From: JAJFKJ01 sp964443025 | Lineage (GTDB): Bacteria; Pseudomonadota; Gammaproteobacteria; JABCZS01 | Length of the DNA stretch: 8,906 nt | Assembly (NCBI GenBank): GCA_964443025.1 | Contig: CAYUEL010000086.1 | Location: forward strand, 1-8,906 | Reading direction: 5' to 3' | In this document: in pieces, positions 1 through 6,689 of the stretch | Position numbering within the stretch: position 1 is the first letter of the stretch | How the letters are laid out: every line of letters begins with the position of its first letter | The notes under the pieces: generated by a model | What the model saw: the letters and a program-made list of their open reading frames with translations, nothing else | Told to the model about the DNA's origin: nothing | Database searches by the model: none | Position numbers and translations under genes: made by a program

Positions 1-3000
1 TACATAAATCCTTCCTCATCCAAACTAGCAATGATACCTGTATTAAACCAATCATCCTTAAAAGTAGTTTCACTTGTGCCTGCATCTTGCCAATAGTGCA
101 ACATGCGAAATGGACTTTTTACCCACAATTCACCGTACTCATTTTGCATCAATGTCTCTTTTGTTTCAGGGTTAATGATTTTAACCGAAACATAAGGAAG
201 CGGTTGCCCTATGGATCCTGGCTTTGTACCTTTTTGCAAATACCCTGGCATGCGTATATTAGGACTATTAATCGATATAGGCCCAACCTCCGCACAACCA
301 TAGCCTGTTTGAATGCTAAGACCAAAACGTTCTTCAAACAATCGGTAAAAACTGTCGTCAATCTCATTGCCTGCGATCGCATAACGAATAAAACTAAAAT
401 CATCGGGTCGAATACGCTCAAAATATTCTTTGTAATGATGTTCCGCATCAAACAGTAAACTGGTTCGATGACGACGAATTAATTTACCTGTTGATTCCGG
501 TGTTGGGTTGGTGTCACTTTGATACACAACCGCCATACCTTCCAATAGTGGCAACCAAACCGTACCCAATAAACCCATGCTTGTAAAAAAGGGTAATACA
601 CCCATCACACGATCATGGCTATTCAAATCATCAAATACTTGCGAAAAACTGTTGACCGGCGCAATCACACTTTGATGTGAAAGCACCACAGGCTGATGAG
701 GTTGATTGTTTCGCATGGACCATAAAACCACTGCAGGTGCCAATGGATCGCTTGTATAAACACCATAATGCTTCAACGTCCATTTAACAGGTAATAAAAA
801 TGCTGCAGCACGCGTTAGCCAATATGTTTTTTTATCTACCAAATAGGCAACATCACGTATATCGATCCAACCAAAATTAACAGGGATATGGCGCTCTTGT
901 AAAAATCCGTGATCGCTGAATATCGTCTGAAGTTGCGTTGATTCAATGCACCGTTTTATTTCACTCGGGTGATGGTACGGCAACAACACCGGTGTTTTCC
1001 CAGCCATAAGAATAGCCGCATTCATCATCGCAGCATTCACACTGGCAGGTAACAACACTCCGATGTATTGCTCATTTGCATGTTCTACCCGCATGTATTT
1101 TGCCATTAATAATGTATGCGCAGTAAAATGGCCATAACTCATGCGCGCATGATCACTGTCTGCCATACAAAACTGCCAATGCCGAAAACGTGTGACTTGT
1201 AAAAAGCGATACGGAATTACATCATGTTTACGATGTTGCGCTAATTGAATTTGCGTACCCAATTCCTGAACACGCTCACGAACTGTCCAAGCATTCGAAT
1301 TAGGCGGCATCGGCATCCCAAACGAAACCCCCACTTGCACGGGGATACGTCTGGGTAATTTCCAGAAAAACTTACCACCTGAAAATGAAAATATACTACC
1401 CCAGAGTCTATCCAAATAAACTGGGATAATAGGCGCATCAATACCTTCCATGATTCGCTCAAATCCTCGTTTAAAGGGCAATAAGTTACCTGTGCGTGTA
1501 ATGCGTCCTTCTGCAAAAATACACACCACATGACCTTTTCTAAGCTCATCAGCCGCATGTTTTAAGGAACGTTCAACTTCTTCTTTATCACTTCCCGTAT
1601 CAACCGGAATAGCATTGGCCATACGAAACAACCAATTTAATGCTTTAATATCGTAATATTTTCTATGAATTAAATAACGTATAAACCGCGGTAACACAGC
1701 AGAAAGTATGAGTGCATCCAAAAAAGAAACATGATTACATACAATCAATGCCGGCCCATGTGTCGGCATGTTTTTTTGATTGTAAACTCTTACGCGATAA
1801 AACGTGTGCATCAATAACCAAAGTACAAACCGAATAAAAAACGCCGGTAACATGTAAATCGATGCTGCTGTTACTAACAACGCAACAACACCCCAGAAAA
1901 AGAAAATACTTTGAGGCGTTAATTCTAATATGACTTGCAGCCCCCATAAAACTATTGCGCCAATCAGCATGGACAAATTAGCAAATACATTGTTAGTGGC
2001 AATGAATCGACCCTTTTCTTTTTTGTGAGGTAAATCTTGTAATAAGGCTTTTAAAGGAACAATGAAAAATCCTGTAAAAATACTGGTTAAAGTTAACAAC
2101 ACATAAGTCCATATAAGCGAAGGCGGGATAAGCGCCAAACCAATAATGCCAATCCCCGTACCTAATAATCCTAACGGAATTAATCCATATTCAATGCGAT
2201 CAAATGATAAATAACCTGCCAATAAACTTCCAATACCAATGCCTAAGGCCAATACCAATTGCAACATGCTTACGCCAAAATATTCCAAACCCAATACCGT
2301 GTGTGCATACATTAATAAGTTTAATTGAAAAACAATGGCTATCATCCAGAAAAAGCAAATACCGAAAATTACCATCGATAAAAATAAATGTCCCCGCAAC
2401 TGTTTAACACCCTTAATAATTTCATAATAGGGATTGAGACGCAGTTTATGTTCCTCTGCCCTGGCGCTAACTTGAGGAATTCCAAAGCTGCATAGGGTAC
2501 CTATAATGGCAATCAATACTAATATAGAACTGATAATGTACATCTTGTCGTGATAAAAATGCAGCAAAACTCCTGCCATTACACTACCAACGATAATGGC
2601 CACGAATGTCGTCATTTCCAATAACCCATTCGCACGTGAGAGATCTTTTCTTTTCACTATTTCAGGCACAATCCCATATTTAGCAGGGCTGAAAAACGCT
2701 GATTGCGCCGCCATAGTAAACAATACAATGAGCATAAAAGAACGGTATTCCGTACCTAATGCCACGAATGCAAATAACATCGAAAGGATTTCAAAGCTTT
2801 TGGTAATGATCAATACGTTGCGTTTGCTATAACGATCCGCTAAATATCCCGCATATCCTGAAAATAAAATACCCGGAATAAGAAAGATGATTGCTGTTAA
2901 CGACAAAAAACCGCCATGAAGTGTTGTTTCAACAATAATTAACGAAACAACCAATCGATACAAATTATCATTCAATGCACCCAAAAATTGAGTCATTAAG

Positions 3001-3041
3001 AAAAAACTAAATCCACGATTTTTGATGAGATCAATGTACAT
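1..3041 (-). CDS. aas: LplT-PlsC-Aas fusion: MFS lysophospholipid transporter, acyltransferase and AMP-binding domain (3' end outside window)
   Basis: The first 1013 codons are present and open; the stop lies beyond base 1. Residues 1 to about 395 are an LplT-type MFS transporter, with FLGALNDNLYR near residue 19 and SPAKYG at 118-123. A PlsC acyltransferase follows: HX4D (H437, D442), IPVD at 478-481, the EGR block at 511-513 and PIIPV at 537-541. The rest resembles the acyl-ACP synthetase half of E. coli Aas. In this family LplT flips lysophospholipid into the inner membrane and Aas re-acylates it. Here the AMP-binding half is degenerate: the TSGSxGxPKG loop reads SMRNNQPHQP (775-784), YGxTE reads YGCAE (E918), and the TGD aspartate is Ile (1003). 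Transport and acyl transfer look plausible; self-made acyl-ACP does not. The start ATG overlaps the preceding pilX-like gene by 11 bp, suggesting translational coupling. Domain identity is firm; activity is inferred. Confidence 0.9.
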   Translation of the reverse strand, partial: MYIDLIKNRGFSFFLMTQFLGALNDNLYRLVVSLIIVETTLHGGFLSLTAIIFLIPGILFSGYAGYLADRYSKRNVLIITKSFEILSMLFAFVALGTEYRSFMLIVLFTMAAQSAFFSPAKYGIVPEIVKRKDLSRANGLLEMTTFVAIIVGSVMAGVLLHFYHDKMYIISSILVLIAIIGTLCSFGIPQVSARAEEHKLRLNPYYEIIKGVKQLRGHLFLSMVIFGICFFWMIAIVFQLNLLMYAHTVLGLEYFGVSMLQLVLALGIGIGSLLAGYLSFDRIEYGLIPLGLLGTGIGIIGLALIPPSLIWTYVLLTLTSIFTGFFIVPLKALLQDLPHKKEKGRFIATNNVFANLSMLIGAIVLWGLQVILELTPQSIFFFWGVVALLVTAASIYMLPAFFIRFVLWLLMHTFYRVRVYNQKNMPTHGPALIVCNHVSFLDALILSAVLPRFIRYLIHRKYYDIKALNWLFRMANAIPVDTGSDKEEVERSLKHAADELRKGHVVCIFAEGRITRTGNLLPFKRGFERIMEGIDAPIIPVYLDRLWGSIFSFSGGKFFWKLPRRIPVQVGVSFGMPMPPNSNAWTVRERVQELGTQIQLAQHRKHDVIPYRFLQVTRFRHWQFCMADSDHARMSYGHFTAHTLLMAKYMRVEHANEQYIGVLLPASVNAAMMNAAILMAGKTPVLLPYHHPSEIKRCIESTQLQTIFSDHGFLQERHIPVNFGWIDIRDVAYLVDKKTYWLTRAAAFLLPVKWTLKHYGVYTSDPLAPAVVLWSMRNNQPHQPVVLSHQSVIAPVNSFSQVFDDLNSHDRVMGVLPFFTSMGLLGTVWLPLLEGMAVVYQSDTNPTPESTGKLIRRHRTSLLFDAEHHYKEYFERIRPDDFSFIRYAIAGNEIDDSFYRLFEERFGLSIQTGYGCAEVGPISINSPNIRMPGYLQKGTKPGSIGQPLPYVSVKIINPETKETLMQNEYGELWVKSPFRMLHYWQDAGTSETTFKDDWFNTGIIASLDEEGFM

Positions 3042-3504
3042 ACCGGATCGATACCTGCCCAAAATTTTGCTTGGCAACTAATTGAGACCGAAGTTGCATA
3101 CCTTGTTCATTCAATGCCACAAATGTGGCACGCAACAGTTCCCCCTGCTCCTCCTGGAACAGGCCCTCGACTATAGCATAGACGGTAGTACCTGTGTTCG
3201 CATCTTCTTGTTGAATCGCCAACGGCGTTTGCTCCCAAAATTCGATGGATTCATGCACGAAGGATTCGACAGGCTGCATTTCCAACAAACAAGGAGATTG
3301 ATAACAATCCTCCGGTGAGATCTTGGGCATCAACAACCACGCATCCAATGTTTCCAACCAAGCTGATTGTGCGCGTTGCAAACTGGCTTGCAAATTAACA
3401 TGCTGCATCCATGCAAGTGCCAATTTATTTTGCTGATACGCACGTGCGGCAAGATAACTGATACCCAAACTTATCGTTAAAAATAAAATCAATACCCGAA
3501 CCAT
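3031..3504 (-). CDS. PilX-like minor pilin protein
   Basis: 157 residues. A hydrophobic N-terminal helix (about 3-20) is followed by an amphipathic stretch rich in Gln, Leu and Ala, then a mainly beta-like C-terminus with Cys67 and Cys72, which could form a disulfide. Identification rests on position after a PilW-like gene, size, N-terminal helix layout and a C-terminus of the PilX style; overall similarity is weak. PilX is a minor component of the type IV pilus priming complex in the inner membrane. From this ATG there is no prepilin leader: the protein begins at the helix. The ATG has a good ribosome site, AGAGGA, 8 nt upstream. Reading on upstream in frame gives N-R-G-F-C-F before the Met, which resembles a prepilin cleavage site, but the only possible start there is an ATT at 3523-3525. 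It overlaps the PilW-like gene by 16 bp and the aas-type gene by 11 bp. It could also be an unrelated single-pass membrane protein. Confidence 0.55.
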   Translation of the reverse strand: MVRVLILFLTISLGISYLAARAYQQNKLALAWMQHVNLQASLQRAQSAWLETLDAWLLMPKISPEDCYQSPCLLEMQPVESFVHESIEFWEQTPLAIQQEDANTGTTVYAIVEGLFQEEQGELLRATFVALNEQGMQLRSQLVAKQNFGQVSIRYVH

Positions 3505-4268
3505 AAAACAAAATCCTCTGTTAATGTGGTGTTAATCTCTAATACATCAAACCCTAATGTGAGTTTCCAATCGTAAATAGATTCATGCAATGTCATGGAC
3601 GATTCATCGGGCAATAATGATTTTTGTTGCAATGTAAAATCATCCCGCAAATAAATGGCTTGTTGTATCCAAGGACTGATTATTGCCTGTTGATGATACG
3701 CTTTATTTAAAGGCTGTGACGGTTGAATAATAGTTTGATTATTTGAATGATATACATTTCCATAAAACACTTCGACATCCGTACAATCATCAATAATAAA
3801 CCACCCCTCCGTATCTTCTTCCACATTCGGCAAATACAATGATGCACCAGGAGTTTCCATGGTTTCTTGCAATGAAACCGTCCAGTCTCCCACTTGCTCG
3901 ATCATCAACACATCTGTTTCTTCAAGTACTTTTCCTTCTAAAACATCTGGCATATCAATGTATATTGCCTGACCATAAGAAAGTTGCGTATCAATGCCTT
4001 CATGAATCATCACGTTTTCTGCATGTCGAATATTTTGACACCCTAGATAACCTGCCTGCGCTATCATCGGATGAAGTTGCAATGTGATTTGCCGCAATTG
4101 CGTGATCTGATTATGCTGTGTTTCTACTTGTCTTTTAACGCGACTATGCAATGCAAAGATTGAATCTGCATAAAGTAAAATCATGGCAAACAATGCCAAT
4201 GCGACCAGGTATTCTAGAAGCAAAAAACCTTGTTGTTTAGAAGGTTTCCGTGAGTACGATAGGTTCAT
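3489..4268 (-). CDS. pilW: PilW-like type IV minor prepilin
   Basis: 259 residues. A short basic leader ends in the prepilin peptidase motif Q-Q-G/F-L-L-L-E (Gly14/Phe15, Glu19 as the +5 glutamate), followed by a hydrophobic helix to about residue 33. A coiled, Gln-rich stretch leads to AGYLGC (72-77), a hallmark of PilW proteins, and a second conserved-looking cysteine sits in FIIDDCTD (Cys162), a likely disulfide partner. PilW belongs to the PilV-PilW-PilX minor pilin set that primes type IV pilus assembly; cleavage and methylation by PilD would be expected. It is the only one of the three small genes here with an intact leader motif. Its start lies inside the end of the PilV-like gene (32-bp overlap) with no strong ribosome site, so translation probably depends on ribosomes from the gene ahead. 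A type II secretion pseudopilin (GspJ type) is the main alternative. Confidence 0.75.
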   Translation of the reverse strand: MNLSYSRKPSKQQGFLLLEYLVALALFAMILLYADSIFALHSRVKRQVETQHNQITQLRQITLQLHPMIAQAGYLGCQNIRHAENVMIHEGIDTQLSYGQAIYIDMPDVLEGKVLEETDVLMIEQVGDWTVSLQETMETPGASLYLPNVEEDTEGWFIIDDCTDVEVFYGNVYHSNNQTIIQPSQPLNKAYHQQAIISPWIQQAIYLRDDFTLQQKSLLPDESSMTLHESIYDWKLTLGFDVLEINTTLTEDFVLWFGY

Positions 4269-4521
4269 CCTGCCAACTACTTTTATAATTTATTGTTATG
4301 ATATTATTTTCTTTTGTTCCCGAAGCCTCAGGTAATTTATTATATACCTGTTCTTGCCAATGATCCTCGATCGCTGATTTTCCTTGCCAAAGAAATAAAT
4401 AACCTAATTGAAGGTAATAATATTCGCGTTGTTGCTGCATGAATCCCGCATAATAATGCCCCGCAAATAAGAGGCACATGTTGAGAAGAATCAGGCTGAC
4501 TATTTGATTTATTATTGTCAT
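4237..4521 (-). CDS. PilV-like small protein, first gene of the minor pilin operon
   Basis: 94 residues, with a hydrophobic helix at about 5-27 followed by a Gln/Tyr-rich amphipathic stretch and a short beta-like end. The helix and the segment after it align loosely in character with PilV minor pilins, and the order before PilW- and PilX-like genes matches the classical pilV-pilW-pilX arrangement. That context is the main support. There is no Gly-Phe cleavage site and no +5 Glu, and a stop codon (4543-4545) lies only seven codons upstream of the ATG, so no leader can be recovered in frame by a normal start. No Shine-Dalgarno sequence precedes the ATG. PilV proteins are usually longer (roughly 150 residues or more), so this may be a shortened or decayed copy. 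It may instead be an unrelated membrane peptide. Confidence 0.45.
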   Translation of the reverse strand: MTIINQIVSLILLNMCLLFAGHYYAGFMQQQREYYYLQLGYLFLWQGKSAIEDHWQEQVYNKLPEASGTKENNIITINYKSSWQDEPIVLTETF

Positions 4522-4528
4522 GAGAGTG

Positions 4529-4534
4529 ATGATA
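4529..4534 (-). promoter_or_regulatory. Candidate -10 element for the pilV/W/X-aas operon
   Basis: On the minus strand TATCAT matches the sigma-70 -10 consensus at five of six positions and ends 7 nt before the ATG of the PilV-like gene. That would place transcription start at or next to the ATG, which fits the absence of a ribosome site and suggests a leaderless message. No good -35 is seen at the right distance, so this is a weak call. Confidence 0.3.
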
Positions 4535-4537
4535 CAC

Positions 4538-4588
4538 GAGTTTTATTTGATGTTGCCATTTTTTTACATCGGGGCGTCACTAAAACTC
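4538..4588. repeat. Imperfect inverted repeat in the divergent promoter region
   Basis: GAGTTTTA (4538-4545) is matched by its reverse complement TAAAACTC (4581-4588), 35 nt apart, between the divergent pil and pan operons. The similarity continues outward as ACGAG against CTCGT if a 2-nt insertion is allowed. It could be a paired binding site for a regulator of both operons, but an 8-bp repeat in AT-rich DNA can also arise by chance. Confidence 0.2.
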
Positions 4589-4608
4589 TCGTCTAATCCG
4601 CTCATTTT

Positions 4609-4617
4609 TGATAAAAT
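4609..4617 (+). promoter_or_regulatory. Extended -10 promoter of the panBCD-pgi operon
   Basis: TGATAAAAT contains a TG dinucleotide one base before TAAAAT, a five-of-six match to the -10 consensus. This is an extended -10 layout, which can work with the poor -35 region seen here (TCGTCT at 4589-4594 is the best with a 17-bp spacer). It predicts a transcript starting near 4624, with a leader of about 22 nt before panB. Confidence 0.45.
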
Positions 4618-4645
4618 GGGTGCCCAAAGCCCTGGAGTTACCTGC

Positions 4646-5443
4646 ATGAAAACCATTCGACTGCCGCACCTATTTGAAATGAAACAAAAGGGTGAAAAGT
4701 TTTGCTGCCTCACGGTCTATGATGCAAGTTTTGCAAACATTATCAGCAGCTTAGGGGTTGAGATCATTTTCATAGGCGACTCGCTGGGAATGGTCATTCA
4801 AGGTCATGACAGCACGGTCCCTGTGACGGTCGATGATATTGTGTACCACACGAAACAAGTAGCGCGGGGCAATCAAGGTTCGATCGTGATGTCAGATCTA
4901 CCTTTTATGAGTTATTCAACTACTGAACAAACCCTGCACAATGCCGCTCGATTGATGGCCGCGGGCGCGCATGTCGTTAAATTGGAAGGCGGTGCTTGGC
5001 TAGCACCCGCCGTGCAAGCCCTCACAGAACGCGGTATTCCCGTATGTGGGCATCTAGGTTTAACGCCGCAATCGATTCACCTATTGGGTGGCTACAAAGT
5101 GCAAGGACGTGAACAAGCAGCGGCTGAACGTCTCAAAAGTGAAGCATTGGCATTGGAAGAAGCTGGAATGCAATTACTGGTTCTCGAATGTGTCCCAAGT
5201 GCCTTAGCCAAAGAAATATCACAACTGTTGCGCATTCCTGTCATTGGTATTGGCGCTGGCAAAGATACAGACGGACAAGTATTAGTGTTGCATGATGCGC
5301 TCGGTATTACTCCCGGCAAAAAACCAAGATTCAGTAAAGATTTCTTAACAGGTAATTCTGCTGGCGTGAACGGTGCCATTCAACAATTTATTCACGACGT
5401 TAAGGGTCTTCATTTTCCTGCAGAAGAACATGAGTTTAATTAG
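4646..5443 (+). CDS. panB: 3-methyl-2-oxobutanoate hydroxymethyltransferase
   Basis: Cytoplasmic enzyme that transfers a one-carbon unit from methylene-tetrahydrofolate to 2-oxoisovalerate, giving ketopantoate, the first committed step to pantothenate and coenzyme A. The protein has 265 residues, against 264 in E. coli. The metal-binding and catalytic residues fall at the E. coli numbers: Asp45 in FIGDSLGM, Asp84 in SDLPF, Lys112 and Glu114 in KLEGG, His136 in GHLGLTPQ and Glu181 in LECVP. The same frame is open back to an ATG at 4520, but the ATG at 4646 gives the normal N-terminus (MKTIRLPHLF) and has GGAG 8 nt upstream, so it was chosen. It is the first gene of a tight operon and ends 2 nt before panC. 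Confidence 0.97.
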   Translation: MKTIRLPHLFEMKQKGEKFCCLTVYDASFANIISSLGVEIIFIGDSLGMVIQGHDSTVPVTVDDIVYHTKQVARGNQGSIVMSDLPFMSYSTTEQTLHNAARLMAAGAHVVKLEGGAWLAPAVQALTERGIPVCGHLGLTPQSIHLLGGYKVQGREQAAAERLKSEALALEEAGMQLLVLECVPSALAKEISQLLRIPVIGIGAGKDTDGQVLVLHDALGITPGKKPRFSKDFLTGNSAGVNGAIQQFIHDVKGLHFPAEEHEFN

Positions 5444-5445
5444 CA

Positions 5446-6300
5446 ATGCAGATTATAAATGACGCCACAACACTTCAAGCATTTCTAAAACCCCTGAAAA
5501 AATCGGGTAAAACGATTGGGTTTGTTCCAACCATGGGTAACCTTCATGATGGGCATATCAGTTTAACAAAAGCAGCTAAACAAAAAACAGATATCGTGGT
5601 TGTGAGTATTTTTGTCAACCCTGCGCAATTTGGCGCCACTGAAGATCTTGATAAATACCCCCGTACGTTTGAAGCAGATTGTGCGCAACTGGAAAAAGTA
5701 TCTGTTGATGTGGTATTTGCACCTCGTGCTGAATTAATATATCCAAACAATGTGGCACATCATACACTAGTAAAAGTCCCTGAATTATCCGATGATCTTT
5801 GCGGTGTCACACGTCCCATACTATTTCAAGGTGTGACGACAATCGTTTGTAAATTATTTAACATCGTTCAGCCTGATGTTGCATTTTTTGGTGAAAAAGA
5901 TTACCAGCAACTCATGTGCATTCGGCGCATGGTCAATGATTTGCATATACCCGTGACTATTATTGGATTACCTACCGTACGTGAAAAAAATGGTTTAGCC
6001 ATGAGTTCACGTAACAATTATTTAACTGATGCGCAAAAACAACAAGCAGCTACATTGCAAGAACAATTGCAATGGTTGCGTCAACAAGTGCAAAATGGTG
6101 AACAGAATTATATGTCACTAGAATCGCGCGTCAAAACACAATTAGATGCAGCGGGATTTAAACCAGATTACGTAAGTGTTCGTCGTCAACAGGATCTCGC
6201 TTTACCTAATGAAAACGATCATGATCTCGTTGTATTGGCGGCCGCATTTTTAGGTTCCACCCGTTTAATTGACAACATTGCGTTTACACGCGAAGGATAA
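5446..6300 (+). CDS. panC: Pantoate--beta-alanine ligase (pantothenate synthetase)
   Basis: Joins pantoate and beta-alanine with ATP through a pantoyl-adenylate, the last step to pantothenate, in the cytoplasm. The 284-residue length matches the family. It shows the nucleotidyltransferase signatures in order: PTMGNLHDGH (28-37, with the HIGH-type His34 and His37), VSIFVNPAQF, FGEKDYQQ (148-155) and the KMSKS-like AMSSRNNYL (Ser187, Ser188, Arg189). Nothing required is missing. Its ATG comes 2 nt after the panB stop with only a weak ribosome site, so it is likely translated by coupling with panB. The next gene supplies its beta-alanine. Confidence 0.97.
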   Translation: MQIINDATTLQAFLKPLKKSGKTIGFVPTMGNLHDGHISLTKAAKQKTDIVVVSIFVNPAQFGATEDLDKYPRTFEADCAQLEKVSVDVVFAPRAELIYPNNVAHHTLVKVPELSDDLCGVTRPILFQGVTTIVCKLFNIVQPDVAFFGEKDYQQLMCIRRMVNDLHIPVTIIGLPTVREKNGLAMSSRNNYLTDAQKQQAATLQEQLQWLRQQVQNGEQNYMSLESRVKTQLDAAGFKPDYVSVRRQQDLALPNENDHDLVVLAAAFLGSTRLIDNIAFTREG

Positions 6301-6304
6301 AACC

Positions 6305-6685
6305 ATGCAGTTAACCCTACTCAAAGCAAAACTTCATCAAGCATGTGTGACTCATGCCGATGTTAATTACGATGGTTCTTGCGCCATTGATGAAAAACTT
6401 CTTGAGATGACAGGCATTGTACCCTTTGAACAAATTCACGTTTACAATATTAGTAACGGCGAACGTTTGGTGACGTATGCCATTCGTGCACAAGCCGGCA
6501 GCGGAATTATTTCCATGAACGGCGCGGCAGCGCACAAAGCAAAACCGGGTGATCGCATCATCATCTGTGCTTATGCACAAATGGAATATGCACAAGCTAA
6601 AATTATCGAACCCAAGCTGGTTTATTTGAATGAACGTAATCAAGTTCAACGTACTGCAGGGATCATCGCAACACAAACGGCTTAA
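6305..6685 (+). CDS. panD: Aspartate 1-decarboxylase precursor
   Basis: Makes beta-alanine from L-aspartate using a pyruvoyl cofactor formed by self-cleavage. The 126-residue protein matches E. coli PanD in length and numbering. The cleavage pair Gly24-Ser25 sits in YDGSCAID, with Lys9, Tyr22, Arg54, Thr57, Tyr58 and Asn72 all present. The frame is open upstream into panC, but the ATG at 6305 gives the standard N-terminus and has AAGGA 7 nt before it, partly inside the last panC codon and stop. Many gammaproteobacterial PanD proteins need the activator PanM/PanZ for cleavage; none is visible here. Four bases separate it from pgi. Confidence 0.97.
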   Translation: MQLTLLKAKLHQACVTHADVNYDGSCAIDEKLLEMTGIVPFEQIHVYNISNGERLVTYAIRAQAGSGIISMNGAAAHKAKPGDRIIICAYAQMEYAQAKIIEPKLVYLNERNQVQRTAGIIATQTA

Positions 6686-6689
6686 TATT

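Noticed and set aside
87..458. Plus-strand open frame of 123 codons, and other open frames over 60 codons inside 1-3000
   Set aside because: They lie opposite or out of frame with the long fused lipid gene, whose domains and motifs are continuous, and show no recognisable protein features.
630..760. A frameshift pair explaining the missing P-loop in the AMP-binding domain
   Set aside because: Residues on both sides align to E. coli Aas without gaps in the same frame. The changed stretch has the same length as the motif, and the TGD Asp is also changed far away.
4520..4645. 42-codon upstream extension of panB that would add a hydrophobic N-terminus
   Set aside because: PanB is cytoplasmic. 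The start at 4646 gives exact E. coli residue numbering and has a ribosome site. The extension crosses the predicted panB promoter.
6269..6304. N-terminal extension of panD inside panC
   Set aside because: The ATG at 6305 gives the normal PanD start, with Gly24-Ser25 at the expected place and a good ribosome site.
6630..6689. N-terminal extension of pgi inside panD
   Set aside because: It would overlap the panD end in another frame by 56 bp and adds 20 residues that look like frame-shifted panD. The ATG at 6690 fits the operon spacing.
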